Positions 1 to 11,128 of a stretch of 32,515 nucleotides of DNA are shown here, one piece after another. Numbering within the stretch: the stretch's first letter is position 1; the number at the start of each line of letters is the position of its first letter. The DNA is taken from NCBI GenBank assembly GCA_009869945.1, contig WIXG01000613.1, positions 1 through 32,515 on the forward strand, in the 5' to 3' direction. Origin of the DNA: Mesaphorura yosii (lineage: Eukaryota > Arthropoda > Collembola > Poduromorpha > Tullbergiidae). Under the pieces are notes generated by a model that was not told the origin of the DNA, made no database searches, and worked only from the letters and a program-made list of their open reading frames with translations. The position numbers and the translations under genes are program-made.

Positions 1-780
1 CTGCTGCGAGAAAAATTTAGGTTCCTGAAGGATAAGTACAGCAAATTCAGTCATTGGCTAGCTAACACTGGGCAAACTGCTGAACCGAAAGAAGTAGCAG
101 GTAAGGCAACAACTAAATGTGTATCGTGTGGCTAAGTTGGCATGATTGATCTAACATCGGAGTTACAATTCTTAGTTATGATGGAGAAGATGTGTCCACA
201 TTACAATCAGCTCAACGAATTGCTATCAGAGAAAAGTAATGTAAATCCTCCAGGAGGAAACGAGCTTGGAATCGTTCATAATGAAGATGACGAGCAAGGA
301 CCAGCGGCACCTGTATTGAATGACATTTTGTTTGACGATGGCATTGAACTTCATCGCACAGAAAATCCTGACAGTTTTCAAGACGTCATCAGGGAAGTGC
401 AGTTCCCTCTCCACTTTGTATCGAATTCAGCACCAACATCCTCGGATAAGCAAGTCTTTGGAGCTAAGAAAGCCTGCAAACAATCTCGGATGATCGATAT
501 ATTTGAAGCTAAGTCCAAAGTGAAAATGGAGGAAGTGAATTATGAACACAAGAAGCTTGATTTCAAGAAAGAGAAATGGACCACCGAGATAAAGTGGAGA
601 GAGCGGCAGTTGTCACTGGAAGAACTTAAAGAAAAGCACCGAATGGAGATGGACACGAAGTCTATTGAAGTTGAGATGTTTAAAGCTGAAAAGGGGTTCG
701 ATTTAGAAAAGTACAAATTGGATAAGGAAGTTGAATTGCAGGTTAAGCTCGCCAAGATCAAGCAAGGGATTGATGTTTAA
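1..780 (+). CDS. Myb/SANT-like second protein of a PIF/Harbinger transposon (3' part)
   Basis: The gene is cut by the left edge. An open frame runs from base 1 to 100 and meets a GTAAGG donor at 101. An acceptor (CTTAG) ends at 175, and the second exon runs 176-780, with the phase kept across the junction. The visible protein has a Lys/Trp-rich piece (KDKYSKFSHW) that would be the end of a Myb/SANT-like domain, then an acidic stretch, and ends in a long charged alpha-helical or coiled-coil region (roughly the last 90 residues, rich in E and K). Harbinger elements encode such a DNA-binding partner beside the transposase; it helps bring the transposase to the nucleus and the ends. It faces the transposase gene tail to tail (48 bp between stops), as expected for one element. 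The assignment rests on position plus general shape, not on a motif I can fully see. Confidence 0.6.
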
Positions 781-827
781 GTTGGGTTAATTAAAAGTAT
801 GTCTTTATTCAGGATTAAATAAACTAG

Positions 828-2224
828 CTATGAATTGAATAGAGCGTACAAATTTGCTCTGCCATCATTTAAATCATCGCCTGGAAATGGGTACTCGCTA
901 CTATCTGATTCAGGAAAATCTTGTAATTCAATGAATGACCATTCTTCCTTCGATATACTTTCGCGAATTATGTTGTATAAAATACAGCAGCTGGAAATCC
1001 ACTTACATGCGCGTAGATGACCTTCACTCTTATCAACACGCATTCGTAGCCCCTTTAGACTACCAAAAATCTCTTTTACCATGCCAAAGACGTGTTCTAC
1101 GCAAACTCGATGTTTGGATAATCTTCTGTTAAACTTCTTTCGGCCAGTCACGGTTCCAAATGTAGAATTAGATCTGAAAGCAACCACTTATATTTATGTG
1201 CATTACAGTACAGTAGATTACAGTTTGATTAGCCACATGATATGATTACCTGAAGGGCACAATTACATAATTGGTATTTTTGTATGCTGAGTCTCCACAA
1301 ATCCATTCTCCTTCGGATAGGTACTTGGTAATCGACTGACCAATGCTGCTACTTGCGAAGACTCTGGCATCATGAACGCTACCCGGATATTTCACGAATA
1401 CATTTAAAATTTGTTTCTTGCTGTTAACAATGCATTGCATTTGAATGGCATATCTTTTGTTTCGATTAAAATACGATTCTGGGTCATGCAATGGTTTTTC
1501 TTCTAAAGGAATTTGGCAGCCATCAATAAAGCCGATGCATTTAGGGAGAGTGCGTTCCGTTTCATTACGAATCTCCAACCTTTCTTCAGACGTTGGCCAG
1601 CGAATAAATTTGTCTCCTAAACTCATGACAGCCTGAAATAGGAACTAATTTGAAGATTGAATTACTCAGGATGAACGTATGTCCCTACTTCGATGACCCG
1701 ATCAGTCACTCGATGAACTGTTGATCCATCACCCATTGCAAATTGTCGGGCGACTTTATAAATGGCAGTTGAACTCCCATAATGGCCAAGTCGGTATAAT
1801 GTTAAAGCCAATTGTACAGGGATTGGAAATTGTTGCAGTTCCTTTTGTGTGTGAAAAACTGGATGGTCTTCAATTAGTTTCAGGATTATTTGGAAGTTTT
1901 CTCTGCTTACTCTCAATTCCTGCTTGAAACGGACATCATCTGGAGATGAAATTTTGAAAGTTAAACAAAGTAGCTTAGTAATTTAGAACTAGAGTGGAAA
2001 TTCTACTTACCATACTTCGCCAGTAAATGAATTAAGCAGTCGCTGCCTTTTGGTACTGGAGGAATTGGCTCCACATAAATATCCCAGCTTGAGTCCACAA
2101 CTGTGTCCAAAGCTTCTTCAATATCACTTTCGTTATCACTTTCACTATCTAGCAATTCTAAAAAGCTATCAAAGTCCTTGAATATACTTTCAATTGATAT
2201 TTGTCTCACAGATTTACGTGGCAT
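828..2224 (-). CDS. PIF/Harbinger (HARBI1-like) transposase, intact, four exons
   Basis: Exons on the minus strand are 2224-2011, 1939-1689, 1632-1250 and 1173-828. They join in phase to 397 codons plus stop with no break. The donors are GTAAGT, GTAGGG and GTAATC, and the acceptors are CTCCAG, TTTCAG and TTTCAG. The first exon is acidic. Exon 2 has the helical region typical of the N-terminal part of the family (TLYRLGHYGSS...VARQF). Exons 3-4 carry the DDE_Tnp_4 catalytic core: D192 in FIDGC, the conserved HDAR at 242-245, D269 in GDSAY and E309 in VEHVFG. The enzyme would cut and paste the element, usually into a 3-bp target. Being intact, it may be recently active. The other element end lies left of the window, so the terminal repeats cannot be confirmed. 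The second donor (GTAGGG) is the weakest junction and was chosen because it restores the motif run into FIRWP. Confidence 0.88.
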
Positions 2225-3187
2225 TATGGAATTGTATCTAGTTGAAAATTTATTGAGTATTAAGTACGATTTCCTTGAGCTCTTTGAGTGCTGACTTGAA
2301 ATTGTGATTATGTTTTGAAGATTTACCGATTTGACTTGCGAAAATCACAATTTTGGTATACCCTCACAAGGGTGTCTCAAAATCGTAAATTCGCGAAATA
2401 AATTCACGACTTCGCAATAACGCGATTCGAGAGGGTTCCCCGCTATTGTAATTGTAGCACAACTCGCATTGAAATTTCTTAATTCGGCCAGCTTGAGCCC
2501 TGGATCTTGTTTGGGTTTTATGAGAAAGTACGATTTTTCAAGGAGATCAGGACAACGAACTGATCCAGCTCGTGTTCTGCAATGAAAACTCGTAGTTGGG
2601 GTAGTTGATCTAAAAAAGATTATAAAAAGAAGGGATTAATAAAGAGAAACATATGTAACAGATTAATTAGGAATGGGAAATAGATGCCACGAAACGTAAA
2701 TGGTAAACGAAAAGAAGGTAAAAGTGGAAAGCAAGTCGAGTACAAGTGCAAAAGATACAAGTCTTTCTCGTATTTGCAATTAGTCATGAGAACATGGTCT
2801 ATTATTTCTTATTTGAATTCTCTAATTTTCCTGTTCATGTGTCAAAGAAAAATAAATAAGAATCTGGAATAAATCCTATTTTTTTTTAGAAACGAAACAA
2901 CAGAAGATTTATTTCATGGACTTATTTTAATTGACTTCTGAGAAGGTGAGTCAGTTCCCGCGTAGGTGGCTGATAAGCGTGTAACCTGAAAGGGTGGATC
3001 ATCTGCATGAAGGGAAGCACGGCGCTCTCATCATTCACACGACCTGACCGTCATCCTGGGAGAAATATCTACGAACCCATTTCCCCATACTTGAGAGCTC
3101 TCAACCACTCGCAGTCCTATACTGTGATCAGGACAAAGGACGAATACGAAATGACCCAAACTCGCTGAACTCGTTTGATCTACCGAC
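2225..3187. other. Right flank of the Harbinger element and unassigned DNA
   Basis: No gene is recognised here. The stretch 2343-2400 has short inverted pieces (GGTATACCC, then GGGTGTCTCAAAATCG), and one of these probably marks the right terminal inverted repeat of the Harbinger element. The left end is outside the window, so the exact boundary and the 3-bp target duplication cannot be fixed. The small open frame at 2684-2872 has no recognisable content. Confidence 0.4.
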
Positions 3188-3478
3188 TTGGATCATTCTA
3201 CTCCTCATGGGCAGTTGAACGGGAGTTTTGGCATGCCTCGTTCTCAGTCCGAAGGAAGAATTTCAATTCCGTGTGCCTCGCCTGCAGAACATGCTCAGTC
3301 CGATGAGGAGAGAAAGACGAGTAATAAATTGCAGCTTGCAATTTGTATGGGAGCCTGTGTATTTCTCGGTCTCTACGAATTTTACCTGACCAGCGTCGAC
3401 CCCCACCCCACCCCAAACCCACAACTCGAGTACAACTGGATTGAGGAGTTCGTTGGAAGTGGCTGTCAGGTCATGTAG
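3188..3478 (+). CDS. Possible small single-pass membrane protein, hypothetical
   Basis: An ATG-started frame of 96 codons. The first 48 residues are polar, followed by a Lys and then one hydrophobic segment of about 20 residues (LQLAICMGACVFLGLYEFYL) at roughly 49-68, and a short Pro/acidic tail. That layout would suit a type II anchor. I do not recognise a family, no splice signals or neighbours support it, and the overlapping antisense frame is almost as long. It may equally be chance or the relic of an older gene. It lies just upstream of the broken G-alpha copy. Confidence 0.25.
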   Translation: MDHSTPHGQLNGSFGMPRSQSEGRISIPCASPAEHAQSDEERKTSNKLQLAICMGACVFLGLYEFYLTSVDPHPTPNPQLEYNWIEEFVGSGCQVM

Positions 3479-3577
3479 TACTATAGCAACGCGATGCTGC
3501 CCCCAGGCAGAATTCAGGAATCGGACACTGCCAGGCTATCCTGTGGTGCTGGATATCAAGTCAGGTGGTCGAACTCC

Positions 3578-3964
3578 GCCCTCACTCGAGCATTAGTTGA
3601 GACAAATTCCTCTTTAGTATCGTTTCTCTGACAACGTTGAATATTAAACGGATCTGCTCCGTGTCAACTGCAGTCGTCCAATGATAATAAAGTTTCTTCT
3701 CAACTCTATTCTGGTTGATGAAGAGGTGGAGGAGGAAGCGCTGGACAAATACAAATATATTAGGGGGCGTCGTGAACGAATCGAGTGGTAGAGCCCCCTA
3801 AGAGGGGCTCCGCCCCTAGAAGCGGGCCGCCTTTGGCGGTAAGACAGTGGAAACCGCCTGCGGCGGAGGAAACTAACACCTGCCCGCCCCCACCCCCGTA
3901 ACCCGCGGGGAAGGCGTCAAAGCTCCCCTTCAATAAAGACGGTGGTTCTGTCTTCGGCGAGGGC
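3578..3964 (-). pseudogene. Broken copy of the last G-alpha12/13 exon
   Basis: Bases 3578-3745 match the C-terminal coding end of the G-alpha12/13 gene (11125-11297), including the same stop codon. Bases 3941-3964 match the first codons of that exon (ALAEDRTT), with a copied acceptor (TTTACAG) beside them. The codons between the two pieces (over 200 bases in the intact exon) are missing and are replaced by repeat element sequence (3762-3940). I count nine base differences in the 3' piece, of which eight are silent and one changes Ser to Asn. The copy is in the same orientation as the intact gene about 7.5 kb away. No other G-alpha exon is seen here. The deletion makes a working subunit impossible unless the gap is a misassembly. 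Confidence 0.85.
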
Positions 3965-4014
3965 CTGTAAAGACATGAGGGGGCGTCGTGGCCCGCCGCT
4001 AGAAGCGGACCGTT
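3762..4014. repeat. Introner-like element, copy A (two pieces, rearranged)
   Basis: Bases 3762-3940 carry one end of the element (GGGGGCGTCGTGAACGAATC), the hairpin arm around CCGCCTTTGGCGG, the GGAAACC spacer and the CCGCCTGCGGCGG arm, then the central C-rich part with AATAAAGAC. Bases 3976-4014 carry a second piece (GGGGGCGTCGTGG, then CCGCTAGAAGCGG) placed exactly where the intron next to the copied G-alpha exon would start. So the duplication took the exon together with an element-filled intron, and a second element piece then came to lie inside the exon. Confidence 0.8.
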
Positions 4015-4931
4015 AAAATTAGTTTAAGAACATAACATGTGGTTTCCAATGGCGCATTCCCACCATGTAATTGATAATTGTGTGAATATCTGTGGAACAA
4101 GATTGCCAATTTGTGAATTGGCAATTACATCCTGGTCCACTGCGATCTGCGACCATACTAATTCACTACTGATAGTATAAGTTGCAAGATTCTCAAAGTT
4201 ACAAATATGAAAAATGGGCAACATCGCCGCAACTCATCCATACTTTTGTTCAACTGTTCAAGATACGAGTCTTCACGGGTTGAATTTTCCATTTGCACTT
4301 GCAGGTATGTTCATTTCACAAAGAGATGAGTCCAAGCAAGACGAATGATCGTACGATCGCGAAGCTCCTCCTTCAATGAGTCAACTCTTGAGTCTTTGAA
4401 TTAAAGTGCGGATTCCGGATGAGCAACCGAACCGGACGATTTTTGCATGTACATTTTTTCAACTTGTTGCCATCTTTGCACAATACAAGTACAAGTGTAC
4501 AAGTTCTGTTTAATAAAATTCATAAATGTTCAAGCCTGGTGCTCCATGATATTAACCCTAAATACAATTATCAATTATAGTGCAGTTAACAATTCTACCA
4601 CGCCAAATTGTGCTGTTGAACTTGTTTTAACGCAGCCTGGGCATGGACAAGAGGACAAAAGTGAGTATTATCTAGATTCTGTATTCTGTAATTTGTTGGG
4701 TTTTGCCCAAGTCTAAGAACAAATACTGATGTTTTATGGTTTCTTTTAGGATTTTGGTCCATGATCCAAGTGCCGATTGGTTAGTTCACATAGTCCAACA
4801 TCAGTCCACGTGGACAAATCCAAAGATAATTCAAGACTGATAGCGTATGTCCTTCGTAATTCGTTGTGAATTACTTGCTTGCGGCTGTGGTACAAAAATG
4901 TACTCTATTCTCGACCAAATTGCAGATAACA
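4015..4931. other. Upstream region of the lipase-NACHT gene, possible untranslated exons
   Basis: No coding gene is recognised. On the plus strand there are good splice signals without a long frame: an acceptor ending at 4580 (ATTATAG), a GTGAGT donor at 4661, an acceptor ending at 4749 (TTTTAG) and an acceptor ending at 4925 (ATTGCAG), seven bases before the chosen start codon. These could be short leader exons of the gene that follows. The frame 4024-4224 on the minus strand has no recognisable content. Confidence 0.35.
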
Positions 4932-7900
4932 ATGACAATGGGCTGCCGACTGTGCCAAGTTTCAGAAACTTCTGAACAGAAACCAGATCCATTATTAAAG
5001 ATTACTGACTTCGAAACCTACAAAAAGAATGGTCAATTACACTTTCCGACTGAACTCGACCTTATTAATCTAATCTGCGTGGAGAAGAAACTCAACTATG
5101 GTGATAAATGTATTCATGACAAAACTGCCAAAGAGATTGAAGACTATTTAGATGCTCGTGGTTGGAAATTACTTGAAGTGCTTGCTAAGAATAGTGAGTT
5201 GCTGGATCTGGATCTGGTGCACCGAAATTGCGAGTATTTCATGCTTTTTATTCTTTTCAGAGAAGAAGCAACACGCTGCAGCATTTTGGAACACTAAAAA
5301 GAGTCAGCTTGTAATTATCCACCGTGGGACGAAGTTAACTCACTTGAATTCGTTGAAGGCAGACCTAGACGAAATTGTAGCCCAGGAAATTGGTGCATTT
5401 GGATTCAGAGCTTATGATTTTACTAGTCGAATGATTGACACATACCGTGCTGGTGTTTTCGGTTCTTGTAGCTCAATTACAGTAGCTGGTCATTCTTTGG
5501 GTGGTTTCTTGGCGCAGCTCGCAACCTTCTTAAGCAAATACCCAGAAAAACTTGGAGATTTGGAACGAGAATCGGGGAGGAAGTTTTGGGATACTTTGGA
5601 CTACGAAAGATATAATCAACTCGTAGGATCCAATTCAACATCAAGACATTTGCACTGCGTCTCATTTGATGGAACAGGTTTGAAGGGAGTCATTACCAAG
5701 CTATTTCCAAAGTATCCGGTTGACAGCGAATATATTTATAAGCTATTAGACTCACTTGATATCGAAGTTTATTTGTGCAATAACGTAAATGGAGTCAATG
5801 CTGTCAATGAACAACTAGGGTCAATCTTTATAATGCAATCGGATTCAATATTTGTGCCGGATAGATTTCTAGCCAACTGGAACCCACTGTCGTGGTATGA
5901 TCGCATGTTTGGTTCCCATAGCTCAGATAAGATTCTAGAATTCTGGAGAGGCTACTGTAAAGGGGAAGGAGGCTGCCAAGTGCGGAAAGTTAACGACTGG
6001 AAAGTTTGTGAAGGGAAATTGGAATTCATTTCCAATGCATTCAGTAATTCAAAGGAAATCCCCGATTTTCCTGTGCGGAATCCACTTGAATTCCGTGCAT
6101 CTTGTTTTGATGACATGGAGCGGGCTACGATTAGGAATCTACACGGTTGGAAAGCGCATTACAAGAAGAATCAGGGGAGTTGGGATGAAACTGAGTGTGT
6201 CAAGTTTATAACTGACAGATTAGTATGTTCACATAATTACCAAGTCTTGAAGATTATCCTTGACCCCAAAGAGGAGCAAAAGCCTTTATATTTATATCGA
6301 GATTATTTCATAGCCAAAATGAAATATGAAATTAACGAGGTTAGGAAATTAGTCCGAAACACTCAGCTGCCTGATTATGCAGCCAATGTGTTCATATACA
6401 TCACTCAAGACTACTTACGCACACTGCCACAGTTCGAGACGAGTGACGAAACCGTTCCGAGATTGAACGATTTCTTATCAAAGCTTAATGCGTCGGTAAA
6501 ATTAGATCGATTTGTAATTATAACGAGTGAGCAACAAGAAACACGAATTTGTACTGCAAAAGTGTTTGAGATTTTAAAGTCATTTGGTTTATGGATTGAT
6601 CCCAAATCATATCTTGTACTCAATACAGATATTTTAAGAGAGCTGGAGGATTTGTACTCTGCAGAGTTCAAGGATCTGAATTATATTGTAATTGAATGCA
6701 ATTCACATTTCGATGCAGGCGTAATTGACAAATGGGTGGACAAATTCAAGGGAAATGCAAGTATCATTGTGATAGCATCAAATGAACTCACACTTTCTAA
6801 ACCAGTGTCAGGATCCATGGTGTTTGAAGCCAGTGATTTAAAGGCACTTTATAAAACTCTAAAATTTGAGAGCCTGAATGAATCAATTCAATTTAAAATC
6901 AAGGGAAATAGGATTCGGGTGTCAGATTTGATTCCATTTAAGGAAGACTTTTGGAAGTACATTGATAAATATGAACTTTGTAAAATGATGCGAGTCGGGT
7001 GGATTGGAGCTGAGCTCCCACAATTAACCTCTTTTGAAGAGTCTTATTTTATAGAGAGGACAATTAAGGGTGGGGAGGGAAATTGCATGGAGCTGCTTCT
7101 CGATACGAATCAGCAGCAAAGACTTGTGATAATTGCTGACGAGTCAGGCACGGGTAAAACTATCATCATGAAGAAATTAGCAATTTATAAACAAACGACC
7201 AAGTCGGAACAAGTTCCCTGGACAATTTTTGTAGACCTGAATTTAAAGCACATTCAAGAAATTATTAATAATTGTAATCGTGAGTCTTACATTGACACAC
7301 TTGCCAAATTCGAAACGGAATCGCGCACAAATTCTTTGATTGAATTTCTTGGCGAAATTCGACTACATCCCAACCGACTTTACGTCTTTCTCGATGGACT
7401 CGATGAAATGAACGAGAATTTAAGATTCAAGACTCTAAACTTGGTTGATGTTTTAATTAAAAAAACCAAAGCATGTGTTTTCATTGCTACAAGAACTTGG
7501 TTAGCAAACGAGTTGAAAAATAGATTCAAGGAGTTAAAGCCTGCTTTTTACGAGTTAAACAAATTTACTGAGAAAGAATGCGTTCTGTTCTTGTGTAATT
7601 ATTGGACTAATCATAAAGATTTTATCGCTGTGTACAAGAATGAGGTTATAAATCGAAATTTTGTCATAAAGTACGCTAAGGCTCTTCTGACCAAATTTAG
7701 AAAAGTAATTGGCAAAGAAGCGGACAAATTTATAGGGATTCCGTTCCAATTGCAAATGTTGGCCAGTGCTTTCCTTCATAAACCATTCATGGAATTCTAC
7801 GAAAAGTACAAGCAAAATACTGCAAACGTCTCCAGTGAAGAGATTGAGAAATGGCTTCCTAAATTTAAGAATGTGACCCAATTGTACACTAAATTTGTGC

Positions 7901-9534
7901 GTGCTAAAATTAAGGAAGCGTTACTAGCAAAATGTGGGATCAATGTTGACCCTGAGACAAGTAGAGCAGCTCTTGCTGCTTGTGATCCACAAGAAAGGTG
8001 GTTAGAAATTCATCGCATGGCAGGATTTGATCATATATTCGGATACGAGCATAGAAAGCCTTTTGCAAGCGAGAAAATTGTTGAGGAAGGTCAAATTGAT
8101 ATTTTACACTGTACAGGAATTGTTAAAGACCACGAGAAAGGAGAATACATACATAGAAGCATGTCTGAGTATTTGGCAGCTGAATTTATAGTGCACATGG
8201 TCAGGACAACAGGTGCGCGTCCAGAATTGGTCCGCTTTCTTGATTTAAATCTATTTCTTGAACAGTATCAAAATGTGGCTCATTTCGTAAACTGGTTGAG
8301 TATAAATACAACTCTGAGCCGCCCGTTGTCCAAAATGTTTGCTAAAATCACTGATTTGGATACGAACATGGAAGCAATTGTAGATTATTTGCAGACAGGA
8401 GCCCAGGATACGGATTGTTTAGGTCGGAATATAATGCATTACTTATTTTTATTTGATAGCTTGCATTCCCGAGCAGAATCATGCCTAAAATGTGGAAAAG
8501 ATACCAACCACACTTTTCTTACGACCGGCCAACATTTGCTGGACAAGCGGGACTTGTTTCAGGCCACTCCATTGGCTTACGGACACCTAAGTCGCGATTA
8601 TGTGAAAGTGAAACCAAAGTCTCTTTGTGGTGAACCGATTCGTTGTGAAGTAATAAGAAAGTTACTCTTCCCTGATCGGGATTTCTATGAGACGCGTGAT
8701 AGGGCGACTTCCCTGAAGGCTGCTCTGAGTCAAACCTGTCCAGGAACGTGTTCACAGTCCCTCGGCGTGCACTCAAGCGCCTTGGTCAAGAGTGTTAAGT
8801 CAATGATACAGAATTTTGAACCATACACGGTTGATTATAGTATATTATGCAGAAAAAACCATCCTCTGTATCAAATTCATAACCGTATGATGGGTCACAG
8901 TGATACAAGTATGTTGGAGCGAATTCTCGACTCCATTCTTAGCGTTGGTGGTGGTCGTAGTAGCAATAATGTGGCTCGAATCGGATTTGCTGCTCGGCTG
9001 ATTGTATCTCTAAGTGATTCTGAACTAAAGAAGCGTGCCATTCAATTCCTGTACGCTATTGTGAAAGAGAATGATTACGAATACTATAAAAGTTGTATCA
9101 GGTACGAGATTAAGGTTGAGGATGACGTCAAAATACTTGAATGTGTCCCAGAATCGGATTACGCGAAAATTTTCGGTGTTTTGAGAGACAGCGGGTTTGT
9201 GAACCTCAAAAAAGCGTTGAAAACTAGAGTACCGTTTTTTCTGATCGCCACGGATGCGACAAAGTATGTACGCCAGTTTAGGTATATTATGCAGTATTGC
9301 GGGCATGATTCGATTTCTGCTGAGGATAAGCAAGAAATTGCCGAGATTATCGTGGAATGTGGCCTATACTGGCACGACATGGGGTTAACTCCTGATTCGA
9401 TGGTATGTCAACAAGTTCGGAAAATTTTGGATTACTTGGTTAACGTCGTCGGTGCTGAGAAATTCTGTGAGAATTCGCAGGGTTTTGAACTGTACGAAGT
9501 TATAAAGGAAATTGTGGATAACATCCATGCCTAA
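4932..9534 (+). CDS. Lipase (class 3-like) fused to a NACHT NTPase, NLR-like protein
   Basis: Exons 4932-5193 and 5261-9534 are joined across a 67-base intron (GTGAGT...TTTTCAG, phase 1), giving 1511 residues. The start is the first ATG of the exon; a second lies two codons on. Residues about 20-280 form an alpha/beta-hydrolase of lipase class 3 type, with the strand VIIHRGT and the nucleophile elbow GHSLGG (Ser166). A long middle region of unknown fold follows. The NACHT domain at about 700-900 has a Walker A ending GTGKT (Lys720, Thr721), a Walker B VFLDGLDEM (Asp799, Asp802, Glu803) and a sensor-like ATRTW. A helical part with HRSMSEYLAAEF, typical after NACHT, comes next. The C-terminal 450 residues show no clear leucine-rich or ankyrin repeats. 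STAND NTPases of this kind switch and oligomerise on sensing a signal, and a lipase would be the effector. That role is inferred. The gene is more AT-rich and less split than its right-hand neighbours. Confidence 0.85.
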
Positions 9535-11128
9535 TAAGTACTAATGGCCTTCTTCACTGTTTACTCTGTATTTTAGGCTAGGAATTAAAACTAAGCTTAA
9601 TTTATTGTAAAATGCTGACCTGTGACCTGCTTTACTGGTATTCATTTGTGATACTGAGATAATGCGAATGAGTCAATAAATAAAAGATGGATTAATAGTT
9701 AATAATTAATCATTTTGGAAGCTGAAATATGAAAATTGTGGTTATTCTTGGCATTTTGACATCAAAACCGGAGTAAACATTAACCACTGTAGTTGTATAC
9801 TGATTTGCATTGAAAAATTGAAATTTGTACTTTGAACCTGACCTTTGCCCTCTTTGTCTGGCCACACGTGTCCCCGGAAATTCCTGGTTTAAGCGAAGTT
9901 CCTGTCGGTTTTTGTACCTACCTTACGAAAAATTTCAACTTCCAGAGTGAAAAGTTTCTGGAAATGGTGGCAAAACACTTTTCAGATGAAAATGTGTCAA
10001 TTTGCCTTAATTTTTTGCACTCGCACGGAATATTTTTCTAGAATGGTCGGAAAACGTGCAAAGTTGGTACTTTCTCCTTCAATGAAGTGTCTCACACTGC
10101 CCATGGGCATTGCCGTATCACTGGATCTTAGTACAATCCTGATGGTCATGACAATCCGAATCGAAAGTTTATTTATTTAAGTGTGCTTGAGCACCGTGTG
10201 CCATGAAACGCGCACCGAGTGGCTGACCACAGACCCTCCATTCGAAATCCAATCGATTATCACTCTGGTCATGTTCCGAGTTGGGCCTTTCTTTTCGAAA
10301 TATTTGAATTCTTTACACCGACCCTGGTCACCGACATACTTTTCAAAATTCCATATCTCAGCAACCCGTGGCTGGTTGAAACGTTTTCAAACATTTCCTC
10401 CAAGGGTCCTGATCCACAACGGCATACACCACGACCCCCGCGTCCCAGGGATGGCGAGCATACGATTTTTTTTAAATGGGAAGGTTTAAATAGGGTGAAA
10501 TATCGTTTTTTTTACTGTAGCTCGAAAACGCGAAGGAATCAGGCCATGGTTCATAATTCATTTTCGTAGGGTTTTACGAGACCTACAACATACGGTTTTC
10601 CGAAGTAGCACATGGCCCAGATTTACATATGACTGGCCCTTTTTCCACTCCCACGGAATATGTTTCTAAAATGACTGGAAAACATTTCTTGTGTGAAATA
10701 AAAAAAATAAAATTCCCCCCTTTGACACCCCGCATTTGTTAACTCACTTCCTTCCCTCTCTACCCTTCAGGCTACTCCCTAGTTATTAGTCTGTTTAATT
10801 TGTGATTTGGCGGGGGCTCGCCAATGTGCTCCGTAATGCAAGTCCCCTCCATTCCCCGCCCTCCCAAATCGGAGCATACTCCTCTGTCACCCTCCTGCAG
10901 CTCGGCGGCGAGCGCTCCCATGGTGCGATGATGATGAGAAATGAGTAAAGAAATGTAAAATCTGGAGCGAAAAATACCGACCCGGAACACTTCTCGAAGG
11001 TGGCGAAATGAATTTAATTCAAAGAGCCGGGGGCGGTAGAGTGAAATAGTTTTTATTAACAATTTGAAAAGACACATTACATTGTACAGAAATGAGTTGG
11101 ATGTCTGCCGTCAAACTTCACTTTGCCC
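9535..11128. other. Intergenic, with AATAAA sites and a diverged direct repeat
   Basis: A plus-strand AATAAA pair at 9675-9684 lies 141 bases after the lipase-NACHT stop and is its likely poly(A) signal. A minus-strand AATAAA (TTTATT at 11052-11057) serves G-alpha12/13. Between them, 10011-10057 and 10640-10684 are imperfect direct repeats (both with CACGGAATAT, TTTCTA and ATGG/ATGAC..GGAAAAC). The open frames at 10181-10569 have no recognisable content; the whole 9.9-10.7 kb block may be an old transposon relic. Confidence 0.5.

Noticed and set aside
3762..4014. GC-rich inverted repeats considered as a bacterial terminator or CRISPR-like array
   Set aside because: The copies are in introns of animal genes, have terminal inverted repeats and are not regularly spaced, so a mobile intron-forming element fits far better.
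4866..5297. Plus-strand frame of 143 codons read as a separate small gene
   Set aside because: It starts with GTG and reads through the intron 5194-5260. Its first part is exon 1 of the lipase-NACHT gene, which joins in phase by GTGAGT...TTTTCAG.
5152..9534. Large frame considered as bacterial (endosymbiont) contamination because of its length and lipase-NACHT layout
   Set aside because: It has a spliceosomal intron, a eukaryotic poly(A) signal and arthropod genes on the same contiguous sequence.
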